Shown here in pieces: positions 1-4,585 of a DNA stretch of 5,401 bases. The notes below the pieces were generated by a model that saw only the letters and a program-made list of their open reading frames with translations, was not told where the DNA came from and did not search any database. The DNA comes from Verrucomicrobiota bacterium. GTDB lineage: Bacteria; Verrucomicrobiota; Verrucomicrobiia; Opitutales; UBA953. The DNA lies in contig RFQN01000109.1 of assembly GCA_009924965.1 (NCBI GenBank), positions 1-5,401 on the forward strand, in the 5' to 3' direction. The translations under genes and the position numbers were made by a program. The number at the start of each line of letters is the position of its first letter. Position 1 is the first letter of the stretch.

Positions 1-391
1 GCCGCTTGATCTGGTCAACGCCGTCGTCGGCATACGTGCCGTCGGGCCGTTTCGTCGCCCCGAAGCGGCGCCATTGGTGGCCGTAGACGGGGCCGAGGTC
101 GCCTTCTTTGCGGCCGAAGCGGGCGCACTGTTCCGCCGTGGCCCACTCGTTCCAGATGGTCACGCCGCGTTCGGTCAGCCAGCCGTTGTCGGTGCGTCCG
201 GCGAGGAACCAGAGCAGCTCTTGGATGATGGACCGGGTATGGACCTTCTTCGTCGTGACGAGGGGAAAGCCTTGGGCGAGGTCGAAGCGCAACTGGGCGC
301 CGAAGATCCCGAGGGTGCCGACCCCGGTGCGGTCGCGGCGGACTTCCCCGGTTTCCTTCACGTGGCGGAGCAGGTCGAGATACGCCTTCAT
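1..391 (-). CDS. thyA: Thymidylate synthase, N-terminal 130 residues (partial, runs off left edge)
   Basis: Thymidylate synthase methylates dUMP to dTMP using methylene-tetrahydrofolate, in the cytoplasm. Translating the minus strand from the ATG at 391-389 gives 130 codons that follow the ThyA family from residue 1: it opens MKAYLDLLRHV, then has the phosphate-binding loop DRTGVGTLGIFG with Arg21 in the same position as in E. coli ThyA, then GFPLVTTKK (41-49), the ELLWFLAG block (58-65), TIWNEWA (78-84) and GDLGPVYGHQWR (97-108). The catalytic Cys (146 in E. coli) lies beyond the window, so activity cannot be judged. Relative to E. coli ThyA there are extra residues around 84-96 (TAEQCARFGRKE) and 111-124; I recall this as a common longer variant. 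A Shine-Dalgarno-like GAGG (396-399 on the complement) sits 4 nt before the ATG. It is divergent from lysS. Identification is secure; completeness is unknown. Confidence 0.95.
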   Translation of the reverse strand, partial: MKAYLDLLRHVKETGEVRRDRTGVGTLGIFGAQLRFDLAQGFPLVTTKKVHTRSIIQELLWFLAGRTDNGWLTERGVTIWNEWATAEQCARFGRKEGDLGPVYGHQWRRFGATKRPDGTYADDGVDQIKR

Positions 392-409
392 GAGTCCTCG
401 GTTATTCCC

Positions 410-435
410 CGGAACGGCGGTTCCGCAACACGGAA
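410..435. repeat. Nested inverted repeats CGGAA / TTCCG / CGGAA
   Basis: CGGAAC (410-415) and GTTCCG (420-425) form a perfect 6-bp inverted repeat with a 4-nt loop GGCG. The TTCCG half (421-425) also pairs perfectly with a second CGGAA (431-435) across a 5-nt loop CAACA. The middle arm can therefore pair with either flank but not both, and the two CGGAA copies are 21 bp apart, about two helical turns. This could be an operator or a pair of alternative leader hairpins. A chance origin in GC-rich DNA is possible because the arms are short. Confidence 0.5.
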
Positions 436-495
436 AGCCAGGTGGGGCCGAACCTTTCGCCCTTGCCAGCCCGCCCGCCTGACGGCACCCCTAAC

Positions 496-500
496 GGGAG
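496..500 (+). promoter_or_regulatory. Ribosome binding site of lysS
   Basis: GGGAG lies 5 nt before the ATG at 506. It fixes the lysS start: the reading frame stays open upstream to about position 74, but that extension is antisense to thyA in matching codon phase and encodes nothing resembling LysRS. Confidence 0.75.
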
Positions 501-505
501 TCATC

Positions 506-1990
506 ATGAGCGAAAAGACCGACCTCAACGCGATCTCCCACGACCTCCATGCGGTGCGTCAGGAGAAACTGGCCCAACTCCGGGCGGCGGGCGAAGACCC
601 CTACCGGGCCGAGTGGTCCCAGACCCATGTGGCCGCCGAGTGCCCCGCGCTCCTGCCCGAAGGCGTGGAGGAAGGCCCCGAGGTCTCCGTCGCCGGCCGC
701 ATCGTCGCCCTGCGCGTCATGGGCAAGGCCAGCTTCGTCAAGATCCTCGACCGCAGCGGCGTCCAGCAGTGCTACTTCACGCGCGACGCCTTGCTCGAAC
801 GCTACGACACGCATTTCAAGAAGCTCGTCGACCTCGGCGACTTCGTCGGCGTCCGCGGCCGGCTCTTCCGCACCAAGACCGGCGAAGTGACCGTCCGCGC
901 CACCGAATACAAGCTCGTCTCCAAGGCCCTGCGTCCGTTGCCCGAGAAGTGGGCCGGCCTCGCCGACCCTGAGCAGGTCTACCGCCAGCGCTACCTCGAC
1001 CTCGTCGTCAACGAGGAGTCGCGCCAGCGCCTCGTCACCCGCAGCCGCGTCATCGAGTCGATCCGCAAGTTCTTCTGGAGCCGCCAGTTCGTCGAAGTCG
1101 AAACCCCGGCCCTGCACGCCGTCGCCGGCGGCGCCGCCGCGCGTCCGTTCGTGACGCACTTTAACGCGCTCGACTGCGACTTCTACCTGCGCATCGCGCT
1201 GGAGCTCCACCTCAAGCGCTGCCTCGTCGGCGGCATGGACCGCGTCTTCGAGATCGGCCGCGTCTTCCGCAACGAAGGCCTCTCCCGCCGCCATAACCCC
1301 GAGTTCACGATGCTCGAGGCCTACCAGGCCTATTCCGACTACCGCGGCATGATGGAGCTCGTGCGTTCGATGATCCAGACCATCTGCCGCGAGGTGCTCG
1401 GCACCACGACCGTGAACCGCGCCGACGGCGGCACCATCGAGCTCGGCGGCGAATGGCGCGAAGCCAAGTACAAGGACCTCATCCTCGAACGCACCGGCGA
1501 CCCGCAGTGGTTCTCCCGCTCGAAGGAAGAGAAGATCGCCGCCTGCCGCACGCTTGGGCTCGAGGAGCCGCGCGCGGATTGGGAAGACTACGAGGTCACC
1601 AACGAGGTCTTCGGCAAGCTCATCGAGCCGACGCTCATCCAGCCGACGTTCGTCACGCACATCCCCAAGGAGCTCTGCCCGCTGGCGAAGGTCACGGTCG
1701 GCGACGATTCGACCATCGACGTCTTCGAGCTTTGCATCAACGGCCAGGAGATCGCACCGGCCTACTCCGAGCAGAACGACCCGGGCGTGCAGCGTCAGAT
1801 GCTGCAGCTCCAGGCCGGCGCGGAGACCCAGAAGATCGACGAGGACTTCCTCCTCGCCCTCGAACACGGCATGCCGCCCGCGGGTGGCCTCGGCGTCGGC
1901 ATCGACCGCCTGGTCATCCTGCTGACGGGCGCGGCCAACATCCGCGACACCATCCTGTTCCCGACCTTGCGTCCGGAAGCGGGCGCTTAA
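506..1990 (+). CDS. lysS: Lysyl-tRNA synthetase, class II
   Basis: LysRS activates lysine with ATP and loads it on tRNA-Lys in the cytoplasm. The 494-residue product is close to the 505 of E. coli LysS. An N-terminal helix region (1-57) is followed by an OB-fold anticodon-binding domain (about 58-140) and a class II catalytic domain (about 156-494). Motif 1 includes FVEVETPALHA (195-205); GGAAARPF (208-215) matches the family's GGASARPF. Motif 2 is VFRNEGLSRRHNPEFTMLEAY (253-273), with ATP-binding Arg255 and Glu271/Tyr273 equivalent to E. coli E278/Y280. Glu233 matches E240. Motif 3 is GLGVGIDRLV (461-470). The 415-425 segment reads EIAPAYSEQND where E. coli has EIGNGFSELND, so the lysine-contacting Asn is Pro; Glu422 is kept. 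Start ATG 506 is chosen on its Shine-Dalgarno and on family length. First gene of a probable operon with lolC and lolD; strongly C-ending codons suggest high expression. Confidence 0.97.
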   Translation: MSEKTDLNAISHDLHAVRQEKLAQLRAAGEDPYRAEWSQTHVAAECPALLPEGVEEGPEVSVAGRIVALRVMGKASFVKILDRSGVQQCYFTRDALLERYDTHFKKLVDLGDFVGVRGRLFRTKTGEVTVRATEYKLVSKALRPLPEKWAGLADPEQVYRQRYLDLVVNEESRQRLVTRSRVIESIRKFFWSRQFVEVETPALHAVAGGAAARPFVTHFNALDCDFYLRIALELHLKRCLVGGMDRVFEIGRVFRNEGLSRRHNPEFTMLEAYQAYSDYRGMMELVRSMIQTICREVLGTTTVNRADGGTIELGGEWREAKYKDLILERTGDPQWFSRSKEEKIAACRTLGLEEPRADWEDYEVTNEVFGKLIEPTLIQPTFVTHIPKELCPLAKVTVGDDSTIDVFELCINGQEIAPAYSEQNDPGVQRQMLQLQAGAETQKIDEDFLLALEHGMPPAGGLGVGIDRLVILLTGAANIRDTILFPTLRPEAGA

Positions 1991-1993
1991 GCG
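1984..1993. repeat. 10-bp palindrome over the lysS stop codon
   Basis: CGCTTAAGCG is a perfect 10-bp palindrome spanning the lysS TAA (1988-1990) and the first 3 nt of the 15-nt gap before the next gene. It has no loop and no following T-run, so it is not a terminator. It may be coincidental, with the stop codon context supplying the central TTAA. Confidence 0.35.
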
Positions 1994-2005
1994 AAAGCCT
2001 GCCCT

Positions 2006-3226
2006 TTGCCTTGGTTCCTCCATCTTGCGCTGCGGCAGCTCTTCCCTCCGGGTAAGCGTTTCCCCGCGTTTGCGACCGTCTCGATCCTCGGGGTCGGGCT
2101 CGGCGTGGCGGCCCTGCTGGTCGTGCAGACGGTGATGAACGGCTTCGGCGAGGAGCATCGCCTCCGCATCCGCGAATCCTTCGGCGATTGCGTGGTCGTC
2201 GCCCGTACGCCGATCGAACACCCGCAGGACTTGCTCAAGGCCCTGCGCGCCGACCCAGGCGTGGCCTCCGCCACGCCGTTTTCCGAGGGGCCCGCGCTGG
2301 CGCGTCAAGGTGACTTCTCCAACGTGGCCTATGTGCGCGGCCTCGATCCGGCCGACGCCGGGCATCCGGCCCGCAAGTATGTGTTCGCCGGCGGCTTCGA
2401 CGAACTCGACGATGGCCGCGTCATCCTCGGCTTCGGCTTGGCCCGCGCGTTGCGCGTGCAGGTCGGCGACAAGATCGAGGTCTGGTCTCCGGCCATGGCC
2501 GAGCGCGCCGAGAAAGGGAAGGCCCCGCTGCCCGCCGTCTTCGAGGTCTGCGCCTTGGTGCGCACGGGCTTCACCGAGGTCGACGACCGAGCGGCCTTCA
2601 TCCCGTTGCGCCGCTTCAACCAGCTCTGGTCCATGGGCGACCGCGTGCATGGCCTGACGCTGCGGCTGAAGGACCCTGCGCAAGCCTACGAGGTCGCCGC
2701 GCGTCTGAACGTCGGCCGGCCGACGCTGCAGTTCGTGCCGTGGCAGGAGATCAAGAAGAACTTCCTCGAGGCCATCCGCTTCGAGAAGACGATGCTCTTC
2801 TTCCTGATGTTCATCATCACCTTGGTGGCGTCGTTCTCCATCGGCAGCACGCTCTTCTCCGCCGTCATCCGTCGTTCGCGCGAAGTCGGCGTGCTCGTCG
2901 CCCTCGGCGCCCGCCGCTTGGACCTCGTGGCGCTCTTCGGCCTGCAGGGCCTGCTCATCGGTGCGCTGGGGACATCCTTGGGCTTCCTGCTGACCTGGCT
3001 GATCTTGGCGTTCCGCGAGCAGATCCTCGGCACGATCAACAGCCTCTTCGGTAACGGCGACATGGTCGCCAACGTCTACCAATTCTCCAAGGTCCCGCTG
3101 CATTACGACCCGACGGACTTCGTCGTGGCCGCCGGGTTCACCTTGTTGGTGACCACCATCGCCGGTCTGGTGCCTGCCCTCTGGGCCGCCGGCCGTAAAC
3201 CCTCGGAGGCCATGCGCGATGCCTGA
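2006..3226 (+). CDS. lolC: Lipoprotein-releasing ABC transporter permease (LolC/LolE/LolF family)
   Basis: Inner-membrane permease that, with the LolD ATPase, would extract lipoproteins from the inner membrane for delivery to the outer membrane. The 406 residues show the family topology: a short cytoplasmic N-terminus, TM1 about 22-42 ending in VMNGFGEEHR, as in LolC's VMNGFERE, a large periplasmic domain (about 45-258), then TM2 (262-288), TM3 (306-337) and TM4 (371-394), closing with RKPSEAMRDA, matching the E. coli C-terminus ATQPAEALRYE. WQEIKKNFLEAIRFEK (246-261) aligns with LolC's block before TM2. The start is a TTG at 2006: it is the first possible start after the in-frame lysS stop (15 nt gap, no ATG/GTG available), and MPWFLHLALRQLF fits the family N-terminus. 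No clear Shine-Dalgarno precedes it, so coupling to lysS translation is likely. It overlaps lolD by 8 bp. Whether it is functionally LolC, LolE or a single LolF-type subunit cannot be told from the window. Confidence 0.88.
   Translation: MPWFLHLALRQLFPPGKRFPAFATVSILGVGLGVAALLVVQTVMNGFGEEHRLRIRESFGDCVVVARTPIEHPQDLLKALRADPGVASATPFSEGPALARQGDFSNVAYVRGLDPADAGHPARKYVFAGGFDELDDGRVILGFGLARALRVQVGDKIEVWSPAMAERAEKGKAPLPAVFEVCALVRTGFTEVDDRAAFIPLRRFNQLWSMGDRVHGLTLRLKDPAQAYEVAARLNVGRPTLQFVPWQEIKKNFLEAIRFEKTMLFFLMFIITLVASFSIGSTLFSAVIRRSREVGVLVALGARRLDLVALFGLQGLLIGALGTSLGFLLTWLILAFREQILGTINSLFGNGDMVANVYQFSKVPLHYDPTDFVVAAGFTLLVTTIAGLVPALWAAGRKPSEAMRDA
3205..3209 (+). promoter_or_regulatory. Ribosome binding site of lolD inside lolC
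   Basis: GGAGG lies within the last lolC codons, 9 nt before the lolD ATG at 3219. A closer ATG at 3212 is in the lolC frame and meets the lolC stop after four codons, so 3219 is the real start. Confidence 0.7.
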
Positions 3227-3890
3227 CGCCGAAGTAGTCCTGTCCGCGCGGGGCTTGCAGAAGTCCTTCGCTTCGCCTGCCGGTCCGCTGGCGGTCCTCC
3301 GCTCCGTGGACCTCACCGTCCATGCGGGCGAATCGGTGTCCATCCGCGGTTCATCCGGTTCGGGCAAGACGACGCTGCTGCAGCTGCTCGGCGGGCTCGA
3401 CGTCGCCGACGCCGGTGAAGCCAACTTCCTCTTGCCTGGTCGTGGGCTCGTGCCGGCACGTAAGAACCTCGGCAAGGGCGTCGGCTTCGTCTTCCAAAAT
3501 TATCAATTGATGCCCGAGCTGACCGCGCTCGAGAACGTCCTCTTGGCCGCGCAGGTCGCTGGCCGTCCGGCTAAGGCCGCCGACGCCCAAGCCTTGCTGG
3601 AGACCGTGGGCTTGGCTGGACGCCTGCGCCATCTACCGGCCCAACTTTCCGGCGGCGAATGCCAACGCGTGGCCATCGCCCGCGCGCTCATCAACCGTCC
3701 GAGCGTGCTGCTCGCCGACGAACCGACGGGCAACTTGGACGAAGCCACCGGGGCGGAAGTGATGCGCCTGCTGCTGCAGGTCGTCGCCGAGCGTCGCACG
3801 GCTTTGGTGTTGGTCACGCACAGCCGCGAGTTCGCTGCCCGGACGGATCGCCAGTGGGTGCTGTCGAACGGCGTGCTTTCGCCTGCGTGA
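3219..3890 (+). CDS. lolD: Lipoprotein-releasing ABC transporter ATP-binding protein (LolD family)
   Basis: Cytoplasmic ATPase that powers the Lol permease. The 223-residue length matches LolD/MacB-type ATPases. All nucleotide-binding elements are present in order: Walker A GSSGSGKTT (44-52), Q-loop Gln93 in FVFQNYQLMPELTALENV (the LolD/MacB/FtsE subfamily style), signature LSGGECQR (143-150), Walker B VLLADEP (163-169) with catalytic Glu168, D-loop GNLD (171-174) and H-loop His201 in VTHS. Residue 148 of the signature helix is Cys where Arg or Gln is usual in this subfamily; it does not remove a catalytic residue. Its ATG overlaps the lolC stop by 8 bp, which supports translational coupling and 1:1 assembly with the adjacent permease. 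Assignment to LolD rather than the related MacB ATPase rests on the LolC-type partner, since sequence alone separates these poorly. Confidence 0.88.
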   Translation: MPDAEVVLSARGLQKSFASPAGPLAVLRSVDLTVHAGESVSIRGSSGSGKTTLLQLLGGLDVADAGEANFLLPGRGLVPARKNLGKGVGFVFQNYQLMPELTALENVLLAAQVAGRPAKAADAQALLETVGLAGRLRHLPAQLSGGECQRVAIARALINRPSVLLADEPTGNLDEATGAEVMRLLLQVVAERRTALVLVTHSREFAARTDRQWVLSNGVLSPA

Positions 3891-3905
3891 TTTGACATGG
3901 GAGCC

Positions 3906-3909
3906 GGAG
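3906..3909 (+). promoter_or_regulatory. Possible ribosome binding site of the nitroreductase
   Basis: GGAG lies 4 nt before the TTG at 3914 and 19 nt before the alternative ATG at 3929; a second GGGAG at 3899-3903 is 10 nt before the TTG. Both favour initiation at the TTG. The ATG has no purine-rich sequence at normal spacing. Confidence 0.5.
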
Positions 3910-3913
3910 TGGC

Positions 3914-3943
3914 TTGAGTCCTGTCACCATGACTCCTGCCACC
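3914..3943 (+). repeat. 15-bp near-tandem duplication over the nitroreductase start
   Basis: Bases 3914-3928 and 3929-3943 are adjacent 15-bp units identical at 12 of 15 positions. The first encodes MSPVT from TTG, the second MTPAT from ATG. The duplication is in frame (five codons) and gives the gene two candidate start codons in equivalent positions of the unit. Confidence 0.6.
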
Positions 3944-4579
3944 CAGCCCGCCCAACTCCTTGCCGCCCTGAACTGGCGCTACGCCACCAAGGCCTTTGAC
4001 ACGAAGGCGTTGCCGGCCCCGCTGTGGGAAGCCTTGCAGGAATCCCTCCGCCTGTCCCCGTCCTCCTACGGCCTCCAGCCCTGGAAGTTCTTCGTCATCG
4101 CCGACCCCGCGGTCCGCGCGAAGCTCCGTCCCGTCTCTTGGAACCAGTCGCAGATCACGGACGCCTCGCACCTCGTCGTCTTCGCCCGTCGCACCGAAAT
4201 CACCGAAGCCGACGTCAACGCCTTCTTTAACCAGATGGTCTCTGAGCGCCAGGCCGACGCCACCGTGCTCGAGCCTTACCGCCAGATGATGATCGGCGGC
4301 GTGGTCAAGGGGAAGGACCTCGCCGGCCAGCGCGAATGGGCCGCCCGCCAGTGCTACATCGCCCTCGGACAGTTCATGACCTCGGCCGCCGTGCTCGGCG
4401 TCGACACCTGTGCCATTGAAGGCCTCGATGCCGCCCAGTATGACGAGATCCTTGGCCTCGCCGGTTCCGGTTACCAGACCGTCGTCGCTTGCGCTGCGGG
4501 TTACCGTTCCGCCGCAGACAAGTATGCGGCGATGAAGAAGATCCGCTACCCGGCCGCGCGCGTCATCGCGCAGGTCTAA
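3914..4579 (+). CDS. NAD(P)H-dependent FMN nitroreductase family protein (NfsB-like)
   Basis: Predicted soluble FMN flavoenzyme that reduces nitro compounds or quinones with NAD(P)H; the physiological substrate is not known. The 221 residues match E. coli NfsB (217) in length and landmarks: RYATKAF (22-28) aligns with RHSTKAF, giving FMN-phosphate contacts Arg22 and Lys26; SPSSYGLQPWKF (48-59) aligns with SPSSTNSQPWHF; Asn77 and ITDASHLVVF (81-90) match N71 and LDASHVVVF; IEG (168-170) contains the Glu corresponding to E165; KKIRYP (208-213) matches the C-terminal phosphate-binding Lys/Arg. Ser12 and Lys74 of NfsB are Ala24 and Gln80 here. The start is TTG 3914 on Shine-Dalgarno position; ATG 3929 would give 216 residues and is nearly as plausible. 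It follows lolD by 23 bp, probably on the same transcript, with no obvious functional link to lipoprotein export. Confidence 0.88.
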   Translation: MSPVTMTPATQPAQLLAALNWRYATKAFDTKALPAPLWEALQESLRLSPSSYGLQPWKFFVIADPAVRAKLRPVSWNQSQITDASHLVVFARRTEITEADVNAFFNQMVSERQADATVLEPYRQMMIGGVVKGKDLAGQREWAARQCYIALGQFMTSAAVLGVDTCAIEGLDAAQYDEILGLAGSGYQTVVACAAGYRSAADKYAAMKKIRYPAARVIAQV

Positions 4580-4585
4580 GCGTCG

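Larger units (their letters stand above)
392..505. promoter_or_regulatory. Divergent thyA/lysS intergenic region
   Basis: These 114 bp separate the start codons of thyA (minus) and lysS (plus), so promoters for both genes, and for any lysS-lolC-lolD transcript, would be expected here. I see no convincing sigma-70 -35/-10 pair on either strand. A TTGCGG/AATAAC pair with a 16-nt spacer facing thyA (423-428 and 401-406) would place the transcript start inside the thyA ribosome-binding site, so I do not trust it. Visible structure is the inverted-repeat cluster at 410-435, a C-rich tract around 458-480, and one Shine-Dalgarno at each end. The promoter role is inferred from gene orientation. Confidence 0.55.

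Noticed and set aside
401..428. Sigma-70-like promoter for thyA (TTGCGG, 16 nt, AATAAC on the minus strand)
   Set aside because: A transcript starting from it would begin inside the thyA ribosome-binding site, and both hexamers are poor matches.
74..505. N-terminal extension of lysS back to position 74
   Set aside because: It runs antisense to thyA in matching codon phase and has no LysRS similarity. ATG 506 has a good Shine-Dalgarno and gives the normal family length.
491..3475. A 994-codon open frame on the minus strand across lysS, lolC and part of lolD
   Set aside because: Its codons sit exactly opposite lysS and lolC codons in the same phase. Antisense stops would need sense TTA, CTA or TCA codons, which this GC-rich genome avoids. 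The product is a low-complexity D/E/R/A/L-rich string with no recognisable domain, while the sense genes are clear family members.
3897..3914. ATG at 3897 as nitroreductase start
   Set aside because: It is in a different frame and meets TGA after six codons.
4556..4571. GCGCG/CGCGC hairpin near the nitroreductase stop as a terminator
   Set aside because: The stem is 5 bp, lies inside the coding sequence, and is followed by AGGTCTAAG rather than a T-run.
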